A stretch of 64,000 bases of DNA, from NCBI RefSeq assembly GCF_022758885.1, contig NZ_JALEBH010000002.1, positions 1,131,501 to 1,195,500 of the forward strand. The letters run 5' to 3'. This stretch comes from Sphingobium sp. BYY-5. Its GTDB lineage: Bacteria; Pseudomonadota; Alphaproteobacteria; Sphingomonadales; Sphingomonadaceae. The notes beneath the pieces were generated by a model. It did not search any database. It was not told where the DNA came from and worked only from the letters and a program-made list of their open reading frames with translations. The position numbers were made by a program, and so were the translations under genes. This document shows, piece by piece, positions 57,993 to 64,000 of this stretch. Every line of letters starts with the position of its first letter. Within the stretch, counting starts at the first letter, position 1.

Positions 57993-58745
57993 TCATCTCC
58001 CAGTGATCTTCACCCCGATATCATCGGCAAGGCTGACCAGAGCGGCATGAGTCGCCGCGTCCGTCACAAGGTCCAGAGATGTGGTGGCCGCGCTCAACGG
58101 CTTTGGACCGAGCCGGTCCTCGAAGAGAATGATGGCTCTGGCGGTGTCGTCCTGTCGGGAGACCCAGCAAAGTCCCTGAATATCTGGACACTGCGCATGA
58201 AACGCCTCGGCCCATTTCCGTGTCTGGGGATAGATGTTCTTCTCGGTGTCGATTAACTCGCCGCGCTTGATGCCAAGCTTGCGGAGCGCCTTGGTGTTCA
58301 GGTCCGCAAGCACCAAATCGAACGACGGCGCCAACTGGGAATAGTGATGCGCTTTCAGCTTGCGCTTGGCGACCGTCTTCAAGCCAGGGGCGAAAGGCAC
58401 GTCGTGAAAGACCGTTTCCATGGCGGCGCACGCAAAGCCGGTGCCGCCATAGATGGTTGCGATGGAATTCGTCGTGGCGTCAAGGATGGGGCTGAAGCGT
58501 GCATTGCCCTTTGGCCCAGGATTGAACTGGCCCGCCTGATAGATGTCGGGATGGATGCGATGGATGATGTCGCCTTTCGGCCATGTCATCCGGGTGACCA
58601 GAGTGGCGAGGTTCGCTGGAGGCGATGGGATTATCATCGGAGCCGCGCCGGCCATAGACACTCCCGCACCGCCGGTGGATGCCGACGGTGCGGAAGGTGT
58701 GGACGCAGGCGTTTTGGATGAGGCTGGCGTCTTCGGCCTAGCCAT
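57993..58745 (-). CDS. RES-domain NAD-degrading toxin
   Basis: A 250-residue protein. After a low-complexity Pro/Ala/Ser N-terminus of about 45 residues, the RES domain begins with IHRIHPDIYQAGQFNPGP (Arg of the R-E-S triad), NARFSPI, then IYGGTGFACAAMETVFHDVP (Glu), and the Ser region GLCWVSRQDDTARAIILFED. RES toxins phosphorolyse NAD+ and halt growth. It overlaps the upstream gene by 8 bases, the usual antitoxin-toxin order. The long N-terminal tail is uncommon for the family. Confidence 0.85.
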   Translation of the reverse strand: MARPKTPASSKTPASTPSAPSASTGGAGVSMAGAAPMIIPSPPANLATLVTRMTWPKGDIIHRIHPDIYQAGQFNPGPKGNARFSPILDATTNSIATIYGGTGFACAAMETVFHDVPFAPGLKTVAKRKLKAHHYSQLAPSFDLVLADLNTKALRKLGIKRGELIDTEKNIYPQTRKWAEAFHAQCPDIQGLCWVSRQDDTARAIILFEDRLGPKPLSAATTSLDLVTDAATHAALVSLADDIGVKITGR

Positions 58746-59421
58746 GCATGACGCCTACGACTTCGTCCTCTGCTGCTGCCAGCACGCGTTCCGGTGCACG
58801 GGCGAGAAGATACTTGGGCGCCTTGCCGCCAAGGAAGCTGTTCGCGGATGCGAACCAGATCGCCATGTCCCAATCGTCGAGTTCGCCGTTAAACCGTTCC
58901 AGGATCGGCATGAGGCCCTTCAGGGGTCGGTAATGGACTTCGGGATCCAGCGCATAGCCTGGATAATAGTCGCTCCCGTTGTGGCGCAGGGCGAAGATGC
59001 GCTTCTCGCGCTTCCATTTGTTGGGCTGGGCGCTGGCATTGCGGCCGCTAAAGCCGGCGATCTCCGAGAGCCGGGCGGCTGTCAACCAATCGCCGGATTC
59101 GAGGACGGCCTTGCGCGCCTCAGCGTTCATCCGGGCTTCGGCCAGCAGATGTTCGGGCAAGGGTATTTGCGGAACAAGGGCATCGACGAGTTTGCTGAGC
59201 GTCGCTTGCTCCCGATCGGCGAGCTTCCCGGCGATCAACGGCGCAATCAGCCGAACGGCCTCGGCAAAGGCCTGGGCATATTTTTTGTTGCCGTGTTCGA
59301 ACTTGAGGGCGACGATCTGATCGCCGTCTGCCGTCTTTAGGCGCTCGCGAATTTCATAGGCAGGCCCCGCAAGCGCCTCGATGCCGAACGCTGCGAGTTC
59401 CCTGCTGTGAGTCGTTGCCAT
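58738..59421 (-). CDS. Atypical antitoxin paired with RES toxin
   Basis: About 227 residues from the ATG at 59421 with GGAG upstream. Most RES toxins pair with an Xre-ParS antitoxin. Here the C-terminus, WDMAIWFASANSFLGGKAPK then YLLARAPERVLAAAEDEV, resembles the toxin-binding ParS/DUF2384 part. The middle segment SGDWLTAARLSEIAGFSGRN looks like a helix-turn-helix, but the N-terminal 120 residues are not a normal Xre domain. It probably neutralises the toxin and represses the operon. Confidence 0.68.
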   Translation of the reverse strand: MATTHSRELAAFGIEALAGPAYEIRERLKTADGDQIVALKFEHGNKKYAQAFAEAVRLIAPLIAGKLADREQATLSKLVDALVPQIPLPEHLLAEARMNAEARKAVLESGDWLTAARLSEIAGFSGRNASAQPNKWKREKRIFALRHNGSDYYPGYALDPEVHYRPLKGLMPILERFNGELDDWDMAIWFASANSFLGGKAPKYLLARAPERVLAAAEDEVVGVMHG

Positions 59422-59430
59422 AGTGGGCTC

Positions 59431-59465
59431 CAATCGGATATATTGGATATCTATATACATCGATA
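59431..59465. promoter_or_regulatory. A+T-rich promoter/operator of the RES module
   Basis: In gene direction the 35 bases before the antitoxin ribosome site contain two ATATCC repeats separated by AAT and a TATATA box. The stretch stands out from the GC-rich surroundings and is a natural place for the promoter and for antitoxin autoregulation. Confidence 0.4.
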
Positions 59466-59649
59466 CCCACAATAATCAATGAGCGACTGGGACGGAACTG
59501 ACGATAGGGGTGAATGGATCCGCAAAGTCGCGGATCAGCTTCGCATAAGCCAGGAATATGCGGTTTATCGTGCTGCTGCGCTGAACTCGGCCGACCAATG
59601 CATTTGGCGGAGTTCGGCTTGGTATTCCCCTAAGGCGTTCCTCATCTGA

Positions 59650-59990
59650 AAGACATCCGCGCGGCGATGGCCGACGACGAGATCGATGTGCCTCCCAGTA
59701 TCCGGGAGATCGCAGGCCTCCACCTTGAGCATATCGCCACCTTGTCTGCAAAGATCTACGAGCTTTCGCTCAGACTGCGAGAAACTATGGCGGTCAGCAC
59801 CGAGCTTCGTCGCCTTGGCGCGGTGCTGGGCGTCGGACCAATAACCGCCGGTGCGATCATGGCATTTACACCAGATTTGCGGACGTTGCCAGCGGCAGAA
59901 ACTTCGCGGCATGGCTCGGCCTAGTGCCAAAGCAGCGATCGACGGGCGGGAAAGCGGGGCTCGGATCCATGAGCGAGATGGGTTGCTGTC
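59650..59990 (+). pseudogene. C-terminal remnant of an IS110-family transposase
   Basis: A plus-strand frame reads LRRLGAVLGVGPITAGAIMA then FTPDLRTLP, the transposase_20 helix-hairpin region of IS110/IS1111 enzymes. After a frameshift near 59900 it continues NFAAWLGLVPKQRSTGGKAG then LGSMSEMG, where a complete enzyme would continue. Both ends are missing. Confidence 0.75.
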
Positions 59991-60019
59991 AGGCAAACCC
60001 GAGCAAGGAGCCATCCGCC

Positions 60020-60230
60020 ATGGAGATTGCCACGCTTGGCCTGGATGTGGCCAAGAATATTTTCCAGGTTCACGGCATTGATGCCGCAGGTGGGGTCGTT
60101 GTTACGTCGGGCCCAATTGTTACCGTTTTTCGCCAGGCTGCCGCCGTGCCTCGTCGGAATCGAGACATGTAGTACGTCACATCATTGGGCGCGGGAGTTA
60201 ATTGGCCTTGGTCAGCTGGAATCGAAATAA
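60020..60230 (+). pseudogene. N-terminal remnant of an IS110-family transposase
   Basis: From an ATG at 60020 with GGAG upstream the frame reads MEIATLGLDVAKNIFQVHGI then DAAGGVVV, the DEDD-domain start of IS110/IS1111 transposases with its first Asp. A frameshift near 60105 moves the rest (FFARLPPCLVGIETCSTSHH, WARELIGLG) to another frame, and it stops soon after. It lies downstream of a C-terminal piece of the same family on the same strand, so the two come from different copies or a permuted copy. Confidence 0.75.
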
Positions 60231-60379
60231 GCATCATTGTTATGCATGCCATGCCGATAGCCATAGGTCGTAGGCGATGGCAGGAAGATAGGCAGAACCC
60301 ATTTGCACGGCGTACCTATCGTCAGCGTCGAGCATGTCGATAACGACCACGCCGTCCGTGGCCTGGAAACGGATCGGGC

Positions 60380-60994
60380 TCAGCCGGCCGGTTTCTGCCG
60401 TTCGATCAGCAGAACGGCGCCGTCATACCAGCTCATGGCGATCCGGCCTTCACCGGCCGGGAACAGCACCGCGCCGCCCGCCGCGTTCGGCCCCCATTGG
60501 CCCGTGTCGCATTCGACGGCATGGGGATCGGGGTGGCTGATCTTTAAGTCGGAAAGCTGGGCGGCAAACTGGCGATCATAGTCCTGCGCCGCAGCGCCGC
60601 TCTGCCGTGCCGTCACCGGGCCGTCGCATCTGTCGGAAAGCGTCGCGCCCTTCTGATCCGGCCCTGCGTTCGCCCAAGCGAGCCGGTCGGGGCCGATGTC
60701 GAGTAGCTGTCCCATATAGGCGGGATCGTTGGCGATCAGCGCCTGCACGCCGCCGCCGACCACCACTCCAGTCACTTTCCATCGCCCGGCGAGTGCGGCG
60801 AAATCGATCCGCGACGCTGCCAGATCGGCAGGCGCGGCGGCGTTCGCTGCGTTGCCGGGGACCGGTGCCGCCTGTTGTCGCGTGGGCGGATCGTCCGCCT
60901 TGGCAGGCTGCGCCTGGTTCGCGTCCGGCGCCGCGCCGCCACAGGCTGCAAGGGCCAGGGAGAAGAAGAGGATCAGGCGATCACTAGCGGCCAT
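60380..60994 (-). CDS. Lipoprotein overlapping the muramidase gene
   Basis: About 204 residues from the ATG at 60994, which gives a lipoprotein signal LILFFSLALAACGGA with the lipobox Cys at about residue 18. A Pro/Ala linker follows, then a domain starting FAALAGRWKVTGVVVGGGVQ and containing LDIGPDRLAWANAG, the style of small beta-barrel inhibitors or META/lipocalin-like folds. I do not recognise a family. Its start overlaps the end of the lysozyme-fusion gene by 11 bases, so the two are made together; an inhibitor or immunity role is a hypothesis. Confidence 0.7.
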   Translation of the reverse strand: MAASDRLILFFSLALAACGGAAPDANQAQPAKADDPPTRQQAAPVPGNAANAAAPADLAASRIDFAALAGRWKVTGVVVGGGVQALIANDPAYMGQLLDIGPDRLAWANAGPDQKGATLSDRCDGPVTARQSGAAAQDYDRQFAAQLSDLKISHPDPHAVECDTGQWGPNAAGGAVLFPAGEGRIAMSWYDGAVLLIERQKPAG

Positions 60995-62666
60995 CGACCA
61001 GAACGTAGCTGAACGCCTTCTGCCCGCCAAGGGCTGCGACGAAATCGTCGAATTGCGCCTTGGGAATGGTCTGACACCCGGCAGACCATGTGTTGCTGGC
61101 CCCGCCCTGATGGATCAACATACTGGTCCCCGCGCCCGAACGGTCGATGCGGTTCGTATCGGTGGCAGTGAAACGGCCATCCTGGTTGGTGTCGCGCTCG
61201 GCCACCTGTGTCCTGGTCGCGCGGAAGAATGTGTTGCCCAGAAATTCGCCCGATTGCTGTTGATAGCGGATCGTCCCCGTCTGCAACCGGCCCAGGTCCA
61301 TCTTGCCGTCGCCGTTCATGTCGGTGTGCGACCCGCGCGATGCCTTGGGGCCGTCCCACGCATATTGGCCCGATGGCTCGGTATTCCCTTCGAAGAGCTT
61401 CGCCTGATAGCGACCGACGTCATCCTTCCACACCACGGCGATCTGGTCGTCATAAACGCCCTTGCCGCCATTGGCGCCGGTGTCCGTATCGGTGCGTAGC
61501 GCCACCACCACCTTGTTCCCGGCGGCCAGGTCTGCCCTGGCCTGTGCGTCGCCTTTGGTCGCGATGGTCGCGGCGAGGGCGTCGGGGCTGATGGCGCCCG
61601 CTATTAGAGCCGCAGCTTTCTCGACCGGAGCCGCTGCGGCCGCAAAAGGCGCGCCGGGCGTGTTGAACAGTTCCACCTCGTCGGCGCGGCGGTTGATCAG
61701 GCCCTGGGACACCTTGCCGTCCGACTTGTTCCACCAGCCCATCGCCTCGGCCGCCCCGGCCGTGTCGCCATCGTTCAACCGGCTGAGCGCGGTGCTGCCT
61801 TTGAAACCATCCTGCCCGGTGCCGATATTATAGGCGAAGGACACCAGCGCATCGAACTGGTTCTGCGTCACCGGCACCTTCACCGCATTCTTCACGGCGG
61901 CGGCATAGGGCGCCACGGTCTGTCGCAGCAGCGTCTTTTCCTGATCGGCGGTCAGGGAAATCAGATCCTTGTTCGTGGCGGCGAAGTCGCGCGCCGTAGC
62001 GCCGGTTAGGCCCGCCCCTTCGCCCGCCTTGCGCGCGGCGGAGGGATCGACGCCGATCGCGGTCAGATCCCGTTCGATCTCGGCCGCGCTGCGCCCCTTC
62101 ATGTCATAGCCCGGACCCAGCGTGACGCCGCTTGCGGCCTTGGGCCAGTGTAGATGGTTGCTGACGCCCTTCTGCGCTTCATGGTTATAGAGGAAATCCA
62201 TGCCCTTCTGCGACAGGCCCGACGTGGATGTGGTGTCGCCGGCCGGGGCACTCGCCGCGGCCTGCCGGGTGCGGGTCGCCTGCGTCTGGCCGGTCCTGGG
62301 CGCATGGTCCAGCTTCAGCACCTGGCCGACCGACAGCTTGTTGGGATTGGCCAAGCCATTGAGCCGCGCCAGCCCCTCGACGCTGTTGCCGGTCCTGGCG
62401 GCGATCGCCCCCAGCGTGTCGCCCTTCTTCACGCTGTAGGTTTGCGCCGCCTGTGGTTTCGGTGCGGTTGCGCGTTCCGCGGACGGCAGGAACTTGTCGA
62501 GTATGGAGGGCCGGGCGAGCAACTGGTCTAGGTCGGACACCAGCCCGTCCAGTCCCAGCTTGTCGGCCAGCATATCCAGCCCCTGCTGCGCATCCTTGCC
62601 CAGCGACTCCAGCCAGTTCCTGGCCGTAGACCCGAAATCCGTCGCGTTTTCGATGGTGCCGGCCAT
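60984..62666 (-). CDS. LysM-lysozyme-YkuD-like fusion next to type III secretion genes
   Basis: A 560-residue protein starting at the ATG at 62666 with AGGAG upstream. It has no signal peptide. LysM (residues about 75-120): YSVKKGDTLGAIAARTGNSV. A lysozyme-like domain (about 150-335) has the catalytic-Glu segment DFLYNHEAQKG, GVTLGPGYDMKG and FDALVSFAYNIGTGQDGFKG. A C-terminal domain (about 370-560) has two calcium-loop-like motifs (DMNGDGKMDLG, DTNQDGRFTATD) and ends with IHQGGASNTWSAGCQTIP, resembling the H-x-G...S-x-G-C active site of L,D-transpeptidases. It likely binds and cuts peptidoglycan. Position after sctP and lack of Sec signal suggest type III export. Confidence 0.8.
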   Translation of the reverse strand: MAGTIENATDFGSTARNWLESLGKDAQQGLDMLADKLGLDGLVSDLDQLLARPSILDKFLPSAERATAPKPQAAQTYSVKKGDTLGAIAARTGNSVEGLARLNGLANPNKLSVGQVLKLDHAPRTGQTQATRTRQAAASAPAGDTTSTSGLSQKGMDFLYNHEAQKGVSNHLHWPKAASGVTLGPGYDMKGRSAAEIERDLTAIGVDPSAARKAGEGAGLTGATARDFAATNKDLISLTADQEKTLLRQTVAPYAAAVKNAVKVPVTQNQFDALVSFAYNIGTGQDGFKGSTALSRLNDGDTAGAAEAMGWWNKSDGKVSQGLINRRADEVELFNTPGAPFAAAAAPVEKAAALIAGAISPDALAATIATKGDAQARADLAAGNKVVVALRTDTDTGANGGKGVYDDQIAVVWKDDVGRYQAKLFEGNTEPSGQYAWDGPKASRGSHTDMNGDGKMDLGRLQTGTIRYQQQSGEFLGNTFFRATRTQVAERDTNQDGRFTATDTNRIDRSGAGTSMLIHQGGASNTWSAGCQTIPKAQFDDFVAALGGQKAFSYVLVDGR

Positions 62667-62724
62667 GCCCGCTCTCCTGATTGCGTCGAGGGCGGCAGGC
62701 TAGGTCCGGGCGGCGCCACGCGCG

Positions 62725-63354
62725 CTAAGCGATCCGACTAGAGGGATCAGCGATCCGATTAGGCTCGGTTCGCGAGACGGTTGCTTTCAGCCCCCGGGCG
62801 CGCAGCCGCGCCTCCAATTCCTTGTGCGCTTCATCCTTGCCATCATTGCCTGCTCCCAGGTCGATCGACACCGACAGGCCGCCTGCCTGCTGGTCGATCA
62901 CCACCTGCTCCGCTCGCCAGAGATCGCCGGGCAACGCTATTTGGGTCGCGGCGGACGCCGGCACACCCGCATCGAACCGCGCGACCAACGCCGCGAAGGC
63001 GGCAGCGTCTGCCGCGCTGGCGCCGACCGGTGTGGCAGGGATGGCAACAGGGCCGTTCGTATCCGCCGCCCGCGCCGGACCAGGCGCGGCCTTGTCATCG
63101 TGCGGGCCGGGTTTGTCCTGCGCCTTGCGCGGTTCTTGGTAGAGGGGGAGAGATGGGTCCGGCATCGGCGCGGACGCCTGTTCCCGACGGTCCGCCTGCG
63201 TCTCTTCCTTCGTCACCCGTTGTTCCCGTCGCCCGCCCCTGCGGGTCATCGCATCGCGGAAGCGCTCGACATCCTCCCGATCCGACCGACTGGCGGATAG
63301 GGTAGGCGCGGACATCGCGCGTGGACCGTCCGTCTGGGCCACCGGCGCCGTCAT
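62725..63354 (-). CDS. Type III secretion SctP-like (HpaP-type) protein, tentative
   Basis: A 209-residue Pro/Ala/Arg-rich protein with no signal peptide. The disordered N-terminal half is followed by a compact C-terminal part (LPGDLWRAEQVVIDQQAGGL then SVSIDLGAG and LEARLRARGLKATV) that resembles the C-terminal domain of needle-length/switch proteins. ATG at 63354 overlaps the preceding stop as ATGA. Identification rests mainly on its place after an SctN end and an SctO-like gene. Confidence 0.5.
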   Translation of the reverse strand: MTAPVAQTDGPRAMSAPTLSASRSDREDVERFRDAMTRRGGRREQRVTKEETQADRREQASAPMPDPSLPLYQEPRKAQDKPGPHDDKAAPGPARAADTNGPVAIPATPVGASAADAAAFAALVARFDAGVPASAATQIALPGDLWRAEQVVIDQQAGGLSVSIDLGAGNDGKDEAHKELEARLRARGLKATVSRTEPNRIADPSSRIA

Positions 63355-63803
63355 GCCAGCGCCACCGGACGCGGGCGAACCTCGTCATCGGCGCGTCGGC
63401 TGACCCGCCGCTTCCATTGCCGCACCGCATTTTCCAGTTCCTTGAGGATCGCGTCATGCCGCGCCTGCGCGCGCAGCCATTCGCGCTTCAACCCGTCGAA
63501 CATTGCCCGCGCTTCGGCCAGTGCCGCGCTGGCAGACGCGCGTAATTGCTGCGCAGCATCCGCCCGCTCCTTCGCCGCCCGGCAATGGAGTTGGACCAGC
63601 GGATCGCAGGGCGTCTGCGCCTGCTCCACCATCGCCTTGGCGCAGCGCGACAAGGCCAGAGCATGGGCGGCGGCCGCATTGCCTTGCTGCATTTCTGCGG
63701 CGGAGACATGTTTGCGCGCGCCTACCACCGCCTGCTCGCAACATTCCAGGTCGCGCTTGCGCAGGCGCAGCAGGGTGTTCAGCTGGTCGATCTGCTCCGT
63801 CAT
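63351..63803 (-). CDS. Type III secretion SctO-like (YscO/HrpO) coiled-coil protein
   Basis: A 150-residue, almost wholly alpha-helical, Ala/Arg/Gln-rich protein (QLNTLLRLRKRDLECCEQAV, EWLRAQARHDAILKELENAV). It starts at the ATG at 63803 overlapping the ATPase stop as ATGA. SctO/FliJ proteins are short coiled coils encoded straight after the ATPase and form its central stalk; size, fold and position all fit. Sequence conservation in this family is too low for a firm call. Confidence 0.6.
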   Translation of the reverse strand: MTEQIDQLNTLLRLRKRDLECCEQAVVGARKHVSAAEMQQGNAAAAHALALSRCAKAMVEQAQTPCDPLVQLHCRAAKERADAAQQLRASASAALAEARAMFDGLKREWLRAQARHDAILKELENAVRQWKRRVSRRADDEVRPRPVALA

Positions 63804-64000
63804 GCCTCAAATCCTCTCAATATCGTGCGTGTCATCAGCAGCGGTGCCGCTTCATGGGTCGATTGCCGCAGGAATCCGTTCATCTCGTCGCGCCGGGCGA
63901 TGGCGCGGTCGGCCAGTGCATCCTGGCCGGGCTTATAGTCGCCGACCTGCAACAGCAGTTCGATCTCGTCGAGTTTGGCCAGCATCGCCCGGAAGGAGAG
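63800..64000 (-). CDS. sctN: Type III secretion ATPase SctN, C-terminal end
   Basis: Only the last 66 residues are inside the window. The segment DEIELLLQVGDYKPGQDALA then DRAIARRDEMNGFLRQSTHE resembles the C-terminus of YscN/HrcN-type ATPases (V-E-L-L-I-R-I-G-E-Y...D...D.AI......FLRQ). It fits them better than flagellar FliI. The ATPase strips chaperones and unfolds substrates at the base of the secretion machine. Walker motifs lie outside the window. Confidence 0.7.
   Translation of the reverse strand, partial: LSFRAMLAKLDEIELLLQVGDYKPGQDALADRAIARRDEMNGFLRQSTHEAAPLLMTRTILRGFEA

Noticed and set aside
62725..64000. Reading the right-edge genes as flagellar FliI-FliJ-FliK
   Set aside because: The ATPase tail fits YscN/HrcN better than FliI and the following gene is not a normal FliK, but only 66 residues are visible, so this remains the main alternative rather than fully excluded.

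Overview
The window is high-GC DNA that reads like a chromosome segment of a sphingomonad-type alphaproteobacterium (Sphingobium/Novosphingobium/Sphingomonas). This is inferred from protein style and gene content (TonB-dependent receptor, MipA/OmpV proteins, HWE/HisKA_2-type kinase, GT4 plus glycogen-debranching pair), not from a marker gene. No rRNA, tRNA or CRISPR array was recognised.

Layout. (1) 1-2.2 kb: the start of a secreted polysaccharide deacetylase, a scrap of a second fucosidase gene, and an intact GH29 alpha-L-fucosidase. (2) 2.5-10.3 kb, minus strand: an OmpR-type regulator and kinase, then a MipA/OmpV outer-membrane protein, a periplasmic adaptor, an RND pump and an EF-hand protein. 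(3) 10.4-12.4 kb: a graveyard of IS6-like and IS5-like transposase remnants and a broken MipA/OmpV gene. (4) 12.6-19.0 kb, minus strand: a DUF1592 multi-domain cytochrome-like protein, a Tat-exported DUF1552 protein, an exported ankyrin protein, cytochrome c' and cytochrome b561. (5) 19.3-48.3 kb: a purine salvage and catabolism island. (6) 48.3-53.8 kb: IS remnants, a sensor kinase cut by an intact IS21 element, and small ORFs. (7) 54.2-57.5 kb: a GT4 glycosyltransferase and a glycogen-debranching-type enzyme. (8) 57.7-60.2 kb: a shortened DUF1778 antitoxin gene, a RES-domain toxin/antitoxin pair and IS110 remnants. (9) 60.4-64.0 kb: the edge of what looks like a non-flagellar type III secretion locus (SctN end, SctO-like, SctP-like), followed by a LysM/lysozyme/YkuD-like fusion without a signal peptide and an overlapping lipoprotein gene.

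The purine island is the coherent centre. A minus-strand import operon encodes a TonB-dependent receptor, an exported purine-nucleoside (NUP-family) protein, an 8-oxoguanine-deaminase-like enzyme and an NCS2 permease. An exported adenosine-deaminase-like enzyme converges on it. A divergent LysR regulator is followed by a purine phosphoribosyltransferase and a LOG-family nucleotide hydrolase. A 17-gene minus-strand operon (48.16 to 29.85 kb), mostly with stop/start overlaps, runs hpxX-hpxY-AzgA-type permease-exported nucleosidase-hpxW-allantoate amidohydrolase-ureidoglycine transaminase-puuE-hpxZ-uraD-FAD monooxygenase-uraH-xdhA-xdhB-xdhC-guaD-adenine deaminase. Together these can take adenine and guanine to xanthine, urate, 5-hydroxyisourate, OHCU, allantoin, allantoate, ureidoglycine, oxalurate and oxamate. 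The only step lacking a classical enzyme is urate oxidation, and the embedded FAD monooxygenase (HpyO-like by position) is the obvious candidate. A two-block DNA element with identical 12-base spacing lies in front of the LysR gene/import operon (27630-27667) and in front of the 17-gene operon (48261-48297), suggesting one regulon.
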